Notes under the pieces: model-generated
Told to the model about the DNA's origin: nothing
Database searches by the model: none
The model's input: the letters and a program-made list of their open reading frames with translations, nothing else
Part shown: one piece after another, positions 40,518 through 49,463 of the stretch
How the letters are laid out: each line of letters opens with the position of its first letter
How positions within the stretch are numbered: the first letter of the stretch is position 1
Program-made: the position numbers and the translations under genes
Assembly (NCBI GenBank): GCA_035650275.1
Contig: DASRHY010000008.1
Location: 62,001-126,000 of the forward strand
Direction: 5' to 3'
DNA from: DASRHY01 sp035650275
Lineage (GTDB): Bacteria; Actinomycetota; Actinomycetes; Propionibacteriales; Kribbellaceae
Length of the DNA stretch: 64,000 nt

Positions 40518-40850
40518 TCAGCGGCCGGCGCGGGCCCAGCGTCGTGCCCAGTTCTGCAGCGGGGCGAGCGCCGCGAGCAGGTCGGCGCCGAGCGGGGTCA
40601 GCCGGTGTGCCCGGGCCTCGTCCTGCTCGACGATGCCGGCCCGCCTGAGCTCGGCCAGTCTGGTGTTCAGCACCGTCGGCGAGACGTCATCGCAGCGCTG
40701 CTGCAACGCGCGGAACCCGACCGGCCCGTCGCGCAGCTCCCACAGCACCCGCAGTGCCCAGCGCCGGCCGAGCAGGTCTAGCGCGGCCATGATCGGCCGG
40801 CCGGTTCTGGAGCCACGGACCGGGCCGCCCGGCAGCGGTACGTCGTTCAC
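40518..40850 (-). CDS. HxlR-family transcriptional regulator
   Basis: The 110-residue winged helix has LDLLGRRWALRVLWELRDGP, FRALQQRCDDVSPTVLNTRL and LRRAGIVEQDEARAHRLTPLG, all HxlR signatures. It is divergent from a carboxymuconolactone-decarboxylase-family gene. The gap has two GCTAC-N7-GTAGC palindromes. HxlR proteins often sense aldehydes, quinones or oxidants through cysteines. This one has a single Cys in QRCDDVS, at the position commonly redox-active. Confidence 0.93.
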   Translation of the reverse strand: MNDVPLPGGPVRGSRTGRPIMAALDLLGRRWALRVLWELRDGPVGFRALQQRCDDVSPTVLNTRLAELRRAGIVEQDEARAHRLTPLGADLLAALAPLQNWARRWARAGR

Positions 40851-40865
40851 CGGTCACCTCCTTGC

Positions 40866-40911
40866 GCTACGGAAAGAGTAGCGGCATCCTCGATGCTACT
40901 GAATCCGTAGC
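40866..40911. promoter_or_regulatory. Two HxlR operators, GCTAC-N7-GTAGC
   Basis: Site 1 is at 40866-40882 and site 2 at 40895-40911. Each has perfect five-base arms around seven bases, and centres are 29 bases apart. Both lie in the 74-base divergent gap, one near each start codon, as expected for control of both genes. Confidence 0.85.
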
Positions 40912-40924
40912 AGAGGAGATCGTC

Positions 40925-41491
40925 ATGACCGGACCCCGGCTGGCGCCGATCGAGCCGCCGTACGACGAGAACGCCGCCGCCTGGCTGCACAAGTGGATGC
41001 CACCGGGCGTCGACGCCGAGCCGCTGGCGCTGTTCCGGCTGCTCGCATTGCACCCCGAGCTGGCGGACCGCTGCCGTCCGATGGCGTCCGGCCTGCTGAA
41101 CAAGGGACTGCTGCCTGCCCGCGACCGCGAGGTCGTGATCGCCCGCACCACCGCGCGGGCCGGCGCCGAGTACGAGTGGGGGGTGCACGCGACCGTCTTC
41201 GGCCCGCTGGTCGGACTCGACCAGACCGTGCTGGACGCGCTCGCCACCGAGCCGCCCGGCACGACCGCCTTCGACGGCCGCGTCGCGCTGCTGGTCGCCG
41301 CCTGCGACGAGCTGCACGACGACGCGGTGACCGGTACCGCGACCTGGCGCGGCCTGCGCGAGCTGTACGACGACGCGCAGCTGGTCGAGCTGCTGCTGCT
41401 CGCCGGCTGGTACCGCACCCTGTCCACGGTGATCACGTCCACCGCACTCCCGCTCGAACCGTGGGCCGAGCGTTTCCCCGCGTCGCGATAA
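40925..41491 (+). CDS. Carboxymuconolactone-decarboxylase (AhpD-like) family protein
   Basis: The 188-residue alpha-helical protein has the CMD core: RPMASGLLNKGLLPARDREVVIARTTARAGAEYEWGVHA, where AhpD has a CxxC and the helper His. Only the His in WGVHA remains, so a peroxidase activity like AhpD is doubtful. It then has DELHDDAVTGTATWRGLREL. AGAGGAGA lies six bases before ATG 40925. Regulation is by the divergent HxlR protein. Confidence 0.85.
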   Translation: MTGPRLAPIEPPYDENAAAWLHKWMPPGVDAEPLALFRLLALHPELADRCRPMASGLLNKGLLPARDREVVIARTTARAGAEYEWGVHATVFGPLVGLDQTVLDALATEPPGTTAFDGRVALLVAACDELHDDAVTGTATWRGLRELYDDAQLVELLLLAGWYRTLSTVITSTALPLEPWAERFPASR

Positions 41492-41503
41492 GCCGGGCGG
41501 TGT

Positions 41504-41559
41504 GGTCATAAGGGCCCGACGAATGACGACACGCCGGGTCACAAGGGCCCGATGAACGG
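41504..41559. repeat. Half-copy of the large intergenic inverted repeat
   Basis: This 56-base stretch matches the right arm of the 53787-53938 repeat with few changes. It contains GGTCAyAAGGGCCCGA twice (41504-41519 and 41538-41553). It lies just past the end of the minus-strand dehydrogenase, as the other copy lies just past the end of a minus-strand gene. The left arm is missing here. Confidence 0.9.
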
Positions 41560-41567
41560 ATCTGGGG

Positions 41568-43001
41568 TCAGACGTGGTTGTTGGACATGACGTGTTTGAT
41601 GCGGGTGTAGTCCTCGAGGCCGTACATGGACAGGTCCTTGCCCTGGCCGGAGTGCTTGAACCCGCCGTGCGGCATCTCGGCGACGAACGGGATGTGCGTG
41701 TTGATCCACACGCAGCCGAAGTCGAGCCGGCGCACCATCCGCATCGCGCGACCGTGGTCGCGGGTGAACACCGACGACGCCAGCCCGTACCGCACGCCGT
41801 TCGCCCAGCGGACCGCCTCGTCCTCGTCGGTGAACCGCTGCACCGTGATCACCGGGCCGAAGATCTCGTCCTGCACCGCCTCGTCGTCCTGCCGTAACCC
41901 GGACACCACCGTGGGCGCGTAGAAGTAGCCGCGGTCGCCGACCGTCGTACCACCGGTGCGCAGGCTGGCATGGTCCGGCAGCCGGTCGACGAACCCGCTC
42001 ACCCTGGTCAGCTGGTTCGCGTTGTTCAGCGCGCCGTACTCGACATCCTCGTCCGGCCGGCCGGTCCGGGTCTGCTTCGCCTGCTCGGTCAGCGCGGCGA
42101 CGAAGTCGTCGTGGATCCGCGGTCCGGCCAGCACCCGGGTGGCCGCCGTGCAGTCCTGGCCGGCGTTGTAGTAGCCGGCGCCCGCGATCGCCCGCGCCGC
42201 GTTCTCTACGTCCGCGTCGTCGAACACCATCACCGGCGCCTTGCCACCTAGCTCGAGATGGGTGCGCTTCAGGTCCTTGACCGCCGACGCGGCGACCTCC
42301 ATGCCGGCCCGGACCGAGCCGGTGATCGCGACCAGCTGCGGCGTCGGGTGCTCGACCAGCGCGCGACCGGTGTCGCGGTCACCGCACACCACGTTCAGCA
42401 CGCCGGGCGGCAGGAACTCGTTGCACAGCTCGGCGAGCAGCACGGTCGACGCCGGCGTGGTGTCGCTCGGCTTGAGCACCACCGTGTTGCCCGCGGCAAG
42501 GGCCGGCGCGATCTTCCAGACCGCCATCATCAGCGGGTAGTTCCACGGGGTCACCTGCGCGACGACGCCGATCGGCTCGCGCCGCACGTACGACGTGTGG
42601 CCGGCCAGGTACTCCCCCGCGGACCGCCCCTCCAGCACCCGGGCGGCGCCGGCGAAGAAGCGCAGCTGGTCGACGCACGGCGGCAGCTCGTCGGTCTCGG
42701 TCAGCGACAGCGGCTTGCCGGTGTTCTCGCTCTCCACCCGGATGAACTCATCCGCCCGTTCCTCCAGCGCGTCCGCGATCCTCAGCAGCGCCCGCTGCCT
42801 GTCCGCCGGCGTCGCGTCCTTCCAGGCCTCGAACGCGTCCGCCGCCGCGGACATCCCCCGGTCGACGTCCTCCGGCCCGGACAGCGGCGCCTGTGCGTAG
42901 GTCTCGCCGGTAGCCGGGTTCACCACGTCGTACGACGTGCCGCTGAGCGCTCCCGTAGGCCGGCCGTTGACGATGTTCGTGAGGGTCTGCAGATCAGCCA
43001 T
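41568..43001 (-). CDS. Aldehyde dehydrogenase, aminobutyraldehyde type
   Basis: The 477-residue NAD(P)-dependent ALDH has VTPWNYPLMMAVWKIAPALA, AGNTVVLKPSD, catalytic Glu in LELGGKAPVMVFDDAD, nucleophile Cys in YNAGQDCTAATRV and EIFGPVITV. It resembles the gamma-aminobutyraldehyde dehydrogenase (PatD/YdcW) group, which turns 4-aminobutanal into GABA. With the aminotransferase and PuuB-like oxidases nearby, this fits putrescine breakdown. A perfect palindrome is 46 bases before its start. Confidence 0.92.
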   Translation of the reverse strand: MADLQTLTNIVNGRPTGALSGTSYDVVNPATGETYAQAPLSGPEDVDRGMSAAADAFEAWKDATPADRQRALLRIADALEERADEFIRVESENTGKPLSLTETDELPPCVDQLRFFAGAARVLEGRSAGEYLAGHTSYVRREPIGVVAQVTPWNYPLMMAVWKIAPALAAGNTVVLKPSDTTPASTVLLAELCNEFLPPGVLNVVCGDRDTGRALVEHPTPQLVAITGSVRAGMEVAASAVKDLKRTHLELGGKAPVMVFDDADVENAARAIAGAGYYNAGQDCTAATRVLAGPRIHDDFVAALTEQAKQTRTGRPDEDVEYGALNNANQLTRVSGFVDRLPDHASLRTGGTTVGDRGYFYAPTVVSGLRQDDEAVQDEIFGPVITVQRFTDEDEAVRWANGVRYGLASSVFTRDHGRAMRMVRRLDFGCVWINTHIPFVAEMPHGGFKHSGQGKDLSMYGLEDYTRIKHVMSNNHV

Positions 43002-43046
43002 GACCGCGAGGGTAGCAACTGATCCAGTAGGCGGGAGCCGAGTGCT

Positions 43047-43063
43047 ACAACGGATTCCGTTGT
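43047..43063. promoter_or_regulatory. 17-bp palindrome, likely Lrp/AsnC operator
   Basis: ACAACGGA-T-TCCGTTGT has perfect eight-base arms. It lies between the amidohydrolase stop and the dehydrogenase start. Related 17-mers occur at 44714, 51837 and 51868, ahead of other genes of this cluster. Confidence 0.7.
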
Positions 43064-43065
43064 TA

Positions 43066-44697
43066 CTAGCGACTGAATACTCGGACTCCTGCTACGTAGG
43101 TCGCCAGCACCCGATGGTCCCCGAGCTGCTCGGGCGGTCCGCCGAACGGGTCCCGGTCCAGCACCACCAGGTCCGCGAGCGCCCCGGGCGCGATCCGGCC
43201 GGTGTCATCGGCGTGGTTCACCCGGGCGCTGCCGGAGGTGTACGCCGCGAGCGCCGTCGTCAGGTCCAGGGCCTGGCCGGGCAGGAACGGGTCGTACTCC
43301 TGGTCGGCCAGCGCCGGTGGCAGCCGCCGGTTCACCGCGACGTGGATGCCGGCCAGCGGGTCGGGGCTGGACACCGGCCAGTCCGAGCCGGCCGCCAGCC
43401 GCGCGCCGTACCGGAACAGGTCGCCGAAGCGGTACTGCCGGTCGCTGCGCTCAGGTCCGAGGAACGGGATGGTGAGGTCGGTCAGCTGGCGTTCGTACGC
43501 GGCCCAGAGCGGCTGCAGGTTCGCCGTCACACCGAGCTCGGCGAACCGCGCGATGTCGTCGTCGTGGATCACCTGCAGGTGGGCGATGTGATGCCGGTGG
43601 CCGGTGTCGCCGTTGGCGGCCCGCGCGGCGGCGAAGGCGTCCAGCGCCTCGCGGACGGCGCGATCGCCGATCGCGTGCACGTGGACCTGGAACCCAGCCG
43701 CGTCCAGCCGAGTCACGGCATCGGCCAGCACCTCCGGCTCGACGAAGGAGAGGCCGTTGTTCGGGGTCGGCCGGCCGTCCGCGCCGAGGTAGGGCTCGAG
43801 CATGCCGGCGGTGAAGTTCTCCGCGACGCCGTCCTGCATGATCTTGACCGTGTCGGCGCGGAAACGCCCGTACCGCAAGGCGCTCCGGCGTTCCAGCAGG
43901 CCGGGGATCTGCTCCGGCCCGTGGTCGCGGCGCCACCAGAGCGCGCCGTTCACCCGGGCGGTGAGCAGGTCCCGCCGGGCCAGGTCGAGGTACGCCGCTC
44001 CCGCGTCCGGCAGGTTCGCGTACTCGCCGAGGATCGCGTCCTGCCAGCCGGTGATGCCCAGCGAGTGCAGGTAGGACTGCGCCTCCAGCAGACCCGCGAC
44101 CAGCTCGTCGTGGGTGGTCCCCGGTACCAGCCGCCCGACCAGCTCCATCGCTCCCTCGTGCAGGGTGCCGGCCGGTGTGCCGCCGGGGCCGCGCTCGACC
44201 CGCCCGTCCGGCGGGTCCGGCGTCCCGGCGTGCAGGCCGGCGATCTCGAGCGCCCGGGTGTTCACCCAGGCGCCGTGGTGGTCGGCGTTCACCAGGAACA
44301 CCGGCCGGTCCGGGACCACCAGGTCGAGCTCGACCGCGGTCGGCGTACCGCCCGGGAAGTCCGGCTGGTGCCAGCCGCCGCCGAGGATCCAGCCGACGTC
44401 CGGATGCTCCCGCGCGTACGTCGCGATCAGGTCCAGGTACGCCGCGCGTCCGATCGCACCGGACAGGTCGCAGCGCATGCGTTCCAGCCCGCCCTGGACC
44501 GGATGGACGTGGGCGTCGACGAACCCGGGCAGCAGCAGGCCGCCTGCCAGGTCGACGGTCTCGGTTCGCGGGCCAGCCAGCCCGACCGCGTCCGCACTCA
44601 CCGCCACGACCCGGCCGGCCCGGACCGCGACCGTGACGTCCCGGCGGTACCGGTACCCGTCGAACACCGCACCGCCGCGGAAGATCAGGTCGGCCAT
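43066..44697 (-). CDS. YtcJ-like metal-dependent amidohydrolase
   Basis: The 543-residue protein has the amidohydrolase-3 plan: LLLPGFVDAHVHP (metal His-x-His), VNADHHGAWVNTRALEIAG, VKIMQDGVAENFTAGML (carboxylated-Lys region), VHVHAIGDRAVREAL, HHIAHLQVI, SDWPVSSPDPL and C-terminal GRIAPGALADLVVLDRDP. Members hydrolyse amides or formamides; some deformylate or remove acyl groups from amines. Here it may release an amine from an acylated polyamine, which is only a context inference. A related 17-mer operator lies 17 bases upstream. Confidence 0.9.
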   Translation of the reverse strand: MADLIFRGGAVFDGYRYRRDVTVAVRAGRVVAVSADAVGLAGPRTETVDLAGGLLLPGFVDAHVHPVQGGLERMRCDLSGAIGRAAYLDLIATYAREHPDVGWILGGGWHQPDFPGGTPTAVELDLVVPDRPVFLVNADHHGAWVNTRALEIAGLHAGTPDPPDGRVERGPGGTPAGTLHEGAMELVGRLVPGTTHDELVAGLLEAQSYLHSLGITGWQDAILGEYANLPDAGAAYLDLARRDLLTARVNGALWWRRDHGPEQIPGLLERRSALRYGRFRADTVKIMQDGVAENFTAGMLEPYLGADGRPTPNNGLSFVEPEVLADAVTRLDAAGFQVHVHAIGDRAVREALDAFAAARAANGDTGHRHHIAHLQVIHDDDIARFAELGVTANLQPLWAAYERQLTDLTIPFLGPERSDRQYRFGDLFRYGARLAAGSDWPVSSPDPLAGIHVAVNRRLPPALADQEYDPFLPGQALDLTTALAAYTSGSARVNHADDTGRIAPGALADLVVLDRDPFGGPPEQLGDHRVLATYVAGVRVFSR

Positions 44698-44713
44698 CTG
44701 CCTTGCTCCCGAA

Positions 44714-44730
44714 TCTGCGGATTTCGTAGT
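44714..44730. promoter_or_regulatory. Degenerate copy of the 17-bp operator
   Basis: TCTGCGGATTTCGTAGT matches ACAACGGATTCCGTTGT at about 11-12 of 17 places, keeping GGAT and CGT. It is 17 bases before the amidohydrolase start, in the 157-base divergent gap with the aminotransferase gene. Confidence 0.4.
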
Positions 44731-44854
44731 CAGAAGTGTCATGTACAGCGGAGATCGCCAACATATCGCAGATTTGACCACTGATTCACTTGCCGAACGC
44801 GACGGTTTCGAGGGAGGATAGCGGGCAACGCGATTCCGAGACGAGGAAACCCAG

Positions 44855-46243
44855 ATGTCCCCCGACGCCCTCGACGACACCGAGTACGGCCGGCTGCAGC
44901 AGTCCGCGCGGGACCACCTGTGGCTGCACTTCACCCGGATGTCCGGGTACCAGACGTCCGACGTACCGATGATCGTCCGCGGCGACGGCGTCCACATCTA
45001 CGACGCCCGCGGCAAGCGGTACCTGGACGGTCTCGCCGGTCTGTTCGTCAGCCAGCTCGGTCACGGGCGAACCGAGCTGGCGGACGCGGCCGCGAAGCAG
45101 GCGTCGGAGCTGGCGTTCTTCCCGCTCTGGTCGTACGCGCACCCGAAAGCGGTCGAGCTGTCCGAGCGGGTCGCGTCGTACGCGCCGGGCGAGCTGAACC
45201 GGGTCTTCTTCACCAGCGGCGGCGGCGAGGCGGTCGAGACCGCGTGGAAGCTGGCCAAGCAGTACTTCAAGCTGACCGGCAAGCCCGGCAAGCACAAGGT
45301 GATCAGCCGCGCGATCGCGTACCACGGCACCACCCAGGGCGCGCTCTCGATCACCGGTCTGCCCGAGCTCAAGGCGCCGTTCGAGCCGCTGGTGCCGTCG
45401 ACCTTCCGGGTGCCGAACACGAACATCTACCGCGCGCCGATCCACGGCGACGACCCGGTCGCGTTCGGCCGCTGGGCCGCGGACCAGATCGATGTCGCGA
45501 TCGAGAACGAGGGCGCGGACACGGTCGCAGCGGTCTTCCTCGAGCCGGTACAGAACGCCGGCGGCTGCTTCCCGCCGCCACCGGGGTACTTCCAGCGCGT
45601 CCGTGAGATCTGCGACCGGCACGACGTACTGCTGGTCAGCGACGAGGTGATCTGCGCCTTCGGCCGGCTCGGGCACATGTTCGGCGCCGAACGGTACGGC
45701 TACCAGCCCGACATCATTACCTGCGCCAAGGGCCTCACCTCGGGGTACGCCCCACTCGGCGCGATGATCGCCACGGACCGGCTGATCGAGCCGTTCCTGC
45801 ACGGCAACACATCCTTCGCGCACGGCTACACGTTCGGCGGGCACCCGGTGTCCACCGCCGTCGCGCTGGCCAACCTCGACATCTTCGAGCGCGAAGGAAT
45901 ACTCGAGCACGTGCGGAACGAGGAGGGGCCGTTCCGCACGACGCTCGAGAAACTCCTCGATCTTCCGCTGGTCGGCGACGTCCGCGGCGACGGCTTCTTC
46001 TACGGCATCGAGCTGGTGAAGGACAAGCAGACCAAGGAGACGTTCAACGAGGAGGAGTCCGAACGACTGCTCCGCGGGTTCCTCTCCAAGGCGCTGTTCG
46101 ACGCGGGCCTGTACTGCCGCGCGGACGACCGCGGCGACCCCGTGATCCAGCTGTCCCCGCCGCTGATCTGCAACCAGTCCCACTTCACCGAGATGGAACA
46201 GATCATCCGCGCCGTCCTCACCGAGGCCGAGTCCCTCCTCTAG
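44855..46243 (+). CDS. Class III aminotransferase, putrescine/polyamine type
   Basis: The 462-residue PLP enzyme has RGDGVHIYDARGKRYLDGLA, GHGRTELADAAAKQ, FFTSGGGEAVETAWKLAKQY, the Asp in LLVSDEVICAFGRLG and PLP Lys in ITCAKGLTSGYAPLGA. It belongs to the SpuC/putrescine-pyruvate or omega-amino-acid:pyruvate group. With the polyamine transporter nearby it likely moves an amino group from putrescine or a related diamine to pyruvate, producing 4-aminobutanal for the dehydrogenase. Confidence 0.92.
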   Translation: MSPDALDDTEYGRLQQSARDHLWLHFTRMSGYQTSDVPMIVRGDGVHIYDARGKRYLDGLAGLFVSQLGHGRTELADAAAKQASELAFFPLWSYAHPKAVELSERVASYAPGELNRVFFTSGGGEAVETAWKLAKQYFKLTGKPGKHKVISRAIAYHGTTQGALSITGLPELKAPFEPLVPSTFRVPNTNIYRAPIHGDDPVAFGRWAADQIDVAIENEGADTVAAVFLEPVQNAGGCFPPPPGYFQRVREICDRHDVLLVSDEVICAFGRLGHMFGAERYGYQPDIITCAKGLTSGYAPLGAMIATDRLIEPFLHGNTSFAHGYTFGGHPVSTAVALANLDIFEREGILEHVRNEEGPFRTTLEKLLDLPLVGDVRGDGFFYGIELVKDKQTKETFNEEESERLLRGFLSKALFDAGLYCRADDRGDPVIQLSPPLICNQSHFTEMEQIIRAVLTEAESLL

Positions 46244-46289
46244 CTCCAAGCTTCCCCAGCTCACCCGGCTCGGCCCGGGCCCTCCGCCA

Positions 46290-46311
46290 TTTTGCCGATC
46301 ATCGGTCAAAA
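46290..46311. terminator. Palindrome between convergent genes, with shared 13-mer
   Basis: TTTTG-CCGAT and ATCGG-T-CAAAA form near-perfect arms with one base between. The flanking T and A runs suit a bidirectional terminator between the aminotransferase and the FAD oxidoreductase genes. It includes CGATCATCGGTCA (46296-46308), also found at 39839-39851. Confidence 0.6.
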
Positions 46312-46354
46312 GTGGTGGCGTACTTCGAGAACTACACCTGCTCGAGGGCGGCCC

Positions 46355-47743
46355 TCAGAAGTCGAAGCCGAGGCCGAGGCGGTCCAGGGTACGGAGCCAG
46401 AGGTTGCGGTGACCGCCGGTGGCGTCGGCACGGGCCATGGACCAGCGGGTGAGCTGGATGCCGGCGTAGCGGATCGGCTCGGGTGGGAAGGGCAGCGGTC
46501 GTTCGCGGACCATCCGCAGCCGGGTGCGCTCGGTGTCCTCGGCGTACAGCAGGTCCAGCATCACGTCGGCGCCGAACCGGGTGGCGCCGACCCCGAGGCC
46601 GGTGTAGCCGAGCGCATACCCGACCCGCCCGCGGGACGCCGTACCGAAGAAGGCGCAGAACCGCGTCGACGTGTCGATCACGCCGCCCCAGCGGTGCGTG
46701 AAGCGCAGGCCCTCCAGCTGCGGGAAGGTGCGGAAGAAGTGCCGCGCGAGCAGCCGGTGCGTGGCCTCCTGCTGCTCCAGCTCGGGGTCGATCCGGCTGC
46801 CGAAGTGGTACAGCGCGTCGTATCCGCCCCACAGGATCCGGTCGTCGCGGGTCAGCCGGTAGTAGTGGAACTTGTTCGCGGCATCGCCGACGCCCTGCCG
46901 CCGGCGCCATCCGATCGCGTCGCGCTGGGCGGCGGACAGCGGCTCGGTGACCAGGACCAGGTCGTAGACCGGGACGGTGTACAGCCGGAGCCGGCGCATC
47001 AGCGACGGGAAGGCGTTGGTGGCCAGCGCGACCCGGTCCGCCCGGACCGACCCGTACGGCGTGTGCACCCGCATCGCCGTACCGTCGCGGCGCAGCCGGA
47101 CCACGGGGCTGTGCTCGTGGATCCGCACGCCCGAGCTCAGACAGGCCCGGCGCAGTCCCCAGGCCAGCCGGGCGGGCTCGACCAGCGCCGTACCGCCGCG
47201 GTCCCAGAGCGCCGCGAGGTACGTCGGCGAGTGGACCTGCTCCCGGGCCGCGTCGGTGTCCAGGAACTCCACGTCATGACCGGCGGCGGTCATCTCCTCG
47301 GCGCCCTCGGCCAGCTCATCGACCTGGTGCGGGGCGGTCGCGACGGTGAGCTCGCCGGTGCGTTCCCAGCCGCAGTCGATCCGGTGCGCGGTGATGGTGT
47401 CGCCGATCGCGGTGAGGTTCTCGGCGCCGATCCGGTCCAGCTCGGCCAGCTCGTCCGGCCAGCGGGCCTGGCCGTTCGGGAACCCGTGCGTGAGGCTGGC
47501 GTCGCAGAAACCGCCGTTGCGCCCGCTCGCCGCACTCCCGCAGGTCGTTGCCTCCAACAGCAGCACGTCCAGACCGGAATACCGCTCCTTGGCCCGGAGC
47601 GCGGTCCACAGGCCGGTGTAGCCGCCACCGACCACGACCAGGTCCGCGATCTCGGCACCGTGCAGCGGCGGCTCCGACTCGGGGATGGCCGGGTCGTCCA
47701 GCCAGAACACCCTGGGAACCGCGTCGGCGAGCGGATCGGTCAC
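46355..47743 (-). CDS. PuuB-like FAD-dependent amine oxidoreductase 1
   Basis: The 462-residue DAO-family flavoenzyme has Rossmann motif VVGGGYTGLWTALRAKERY with ADLV before, FAD loop ATTCGSAASGRNGGFCDASL, then RADRVALATNAFPSLMRRL, HYYRLTRDDRILWGGYDALY and YALGYTGLGVGATRFGADVM. It resembles gamma-glutamylputrescine oxidase (PuuB). It starts at GTG 47743, overlapping the permease stop by four bases, so it is expressed with the transporter. PuuA is not in the window, so the exact substrate is open. Confidence 0.9.
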   Translation of the reverse strand: MTDPLADAVPRVFWLDDPAIPESEPPLHGAEIADLVVVGGGYTGLWTALRAKERYSGLDVLLLEATTCGSAASGRNGGFCDASLTHGFPNGQARWPDELAELDRIGAENLTAIGDTITAHRIDCGWERTGELTVATAPHQVDELAEGAEEMTAAGHDVEFLDTDAAREQVHSPTYLAALWDRGGTALVEPARLAWGLRRACLSSGVRIHEHSPVVRLRRDGTAMRVHTPYGSVRADRVALATNAFPSLMRRLRLYTVPVYDLVLVTEPLSAAQRDAIGWRRRQGVGDAANKFHYYRLTRDDRILWGGYDALYHFGSRIDPELEQQEATHRLLARHFFRTFPQLEGLRFTHRWGGVIDTSTRFCAFFGTASRGRVGYALGYTGLGVGATRFGADVMLDLLYAEDTERTRLRMVRERPLPFPPEPIRYAGIQLTRWSMARADATGGHRNLWLRTLDRLGLGFDF

Positions 47744-48546
47744 GCGCGCACCCGGCGCCGCCGACGGGCCAGCTCGGCACCCAGCACGAGCAGCACCGCG
47801 AGCAGGAACATCGCCGTCCCGATCACGTTGATCTGCGGCGGGATGTCGCGCTGCGCGGAGCCCCAGACGTACATCGGGAAGGTGACGGTCCGGCCGGCGT
47901 TCAGGTTGGTGATGATGAAGTCGTCGAACGACAGCGAGAAGCTCAGCAACGCGGCGGCGAGGATGCCCGGGAACACCTGCGGGAAGGTGATCCGCCAGAA
48001 TGTCTGCCACTCGTTCGCGTAGAGGTCCATCGCCGCCTGCTCCAGTCGCAGGTCCATCCCGGACAGCCGCGCCTTCACGGTGACCACGACGAACGACAGG
48101 CAGAACATCACGTGCGCGATGAAGATCGTCCAGAAGCCGAGCTGCCCGCCGGCCCCGGCCGACACGAACAGCGCGAGCAGCGAGGCGCCGAGCACGATCT
48201 CCGGCGACGCCATCGGCAGGAAGATGAACAGGTTGCTCGCCGACCGGCCGCGGTACCGGTGCCGCACCATCGCGAACGCCATCAGGGTGCCGAGCACGGT
48301 CGCGACGGCGGTGGCGAGCAGCCCGACGCGCAGGCTCGTGCTGACCGACTCGCACAGCCCGAACGGCTGGCACGGGTGCAGCCAGTTGTCCAGCGTGAAG
48401 CCGTCGAACTGGTACGCGAGCCGGCTCTTCGGCTCGTTGAACGACATCAGCACCACGACGAATATCGGCGCGAACAGGTACAGCAGCACCCCGAAGGCCA
48501 CGAACAGGACGAGGTGCGACCCGATCCACCGCCCGAACCTGGTCAT
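47740..48546 (-). CDS. potC: Polyamine ABC transporter permease, PotC type
   Basis: The 268-residue inner-membrane permease has six helices. The EAA-loop region AAMDLYANEWQTFWRITFPQVFPGILAA contacts the ATPase. FLPMASPEIVLGASLLALFV and SFSLSFDDFIITNL are PotC signatures. It couples with the PotB-like protein encoded just upstream (four-base overlap). It imports putrescine/spermidine-type cations by family inference. Confidence 0.93.
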   Translation of the reverse strand: MTRFGRWIGSHLVLFVAFGVLLYLFAPIFVVVLMSFNEPKSRLAYQFDGFTLDNWLHPCQPFGLCESVSTSLRVGLLATAVATVLGTLMAFAMVRHRYRGRSASNLFIFLPMASPEIVLGASLLALFVSAGAGGQLGFWTIFIAHVMFCLSFVVVTVKARLSGMDLRLEQAAMDLYANEWQTFWRITFPQVFPGILAAALLSFSLSFDDFIITNLNAGRTVTFPMYVWGSAQRDIPPQINVIGTAMFLLAVLLVLGAELARRRRRVRA

Positions 48547-49463
48547 ACCAGATCCTCCGTCCCGGTCCGCCGGACGTAGAACAGCACCAGTACGACGATC
48601 GCGGCCATCAGCGTGACCGAGAGCGCCGCGGCGGTCGGGTAGACCCCGGCGGCGAACAGGCTCTGGATGTCGTTGCCGATCATCCGCTGCTTCGGCGTAC
48701 CGAGCAGCTGGGCGTTGATGTAGTCACCAGCGGCCGGGATGAAGGTGAGCAGCGTGCCGGCCACCACACCGGGCATCGACAGCGGCAGCGTGACGGTCCG
48801 GAACGTCGTGAACGGCCCGGCGAACAGGTCGCCGCCGGCCTCTATCAGCCGGTGGTCGATCCGTTCCAGGCTGGCGTACAGCGGCAGCACCATGAACGGC
48901 AGGAAGTTGTACGTCAGGCCGGTCACCACGGCGGCCGTTGTCGCGAGCAACCGTCCGTCCGGGCCGAGGATCCGCAACGCCTGCAGCACGTCGACCACGA
49001 ACCCGTTGTCGCCGAGGAGCAGCTTCCAGGACAGCGTACGGATCAGGAAACTGGTGAAGAACGGCGCGATCACCAGCGCCAGCATCAGGTTCTTCCAGCG
49101 GCCGGCCTTGAACGCGATCGCGTAGGCCAGCGGGTACCCGAGAAGCAGGCAGATCGCCGTCGCCACGAGTGCGTAGACGAACGACCGCCCGAACGGCCGG
49201 GCGTAGTCCCGCAGCGCGTCGACGTAGTTCTGCCAGTGCCAGGTCACCGTGTAACCGGTCTCCACCGAGCCCGACGGGTCGTACAGACTGGCGCTCAGCA
49301 ACGTCACCAGCGGCACCACGAAGAACAGCACCAGCCACAGTCCGCCCGGGAGCAGCAGCAGGTACGCGGTCAGCCGACGGCGGCCGGTGCGCCGCTCGGG
49401 CTCGGCGGCCGCGGGCGGGCCAGCCGCCGGGGGCGCACCGCCGAGGTGGCTCAGCGCACTCAC
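48543..49463 (-). CDS. potB: Polyamine ABC transporter permease, PotB type
   Basis: The 306-residue permease starts at GTG 49463, overlapping the ATPase stop as GTGA. An Ala/Pro-rich ~30-residue N-terminus leads to helices beginning LLLLPGGLWLVLFFVVPLVTL. The EAA region is AGGDLFAGPFTTFRTVTLPLSMPGVVAG, and PAAGDYINAQLLGTPKQRMIGND follows. It is a typical PotB/H pair for PotC/I. Encoded between potA and potC. Confidence 0.93.
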   Translation of the reverse strand: MSALSHLGGAPPAAGPPAAAEPERRTGRRRLTAYLLLLPGGLWLVLFFVVPLVTLLSASLYDPSGSVETGYTVTWHWQNYVDALRDYARPFGRSFVYALVATAICLLLGYPLAYAIAFKAGRWKNLMLALVIAPFFTSFLIRTLSWKLLLGDNGFVVDVLQALRILGPDGRLLATTAAVVTGLTYNFLPFMVLPLYASLERIDHRLIEAGGDLFAGPFTTFRTVTLPLSMPGVVAGTLLTFIPAAGDYINAQLLGTPKQRMIGNDIQSLFAAGVYPTAAALSVTLMAAIVVLVLFYVRRTGTEDLV

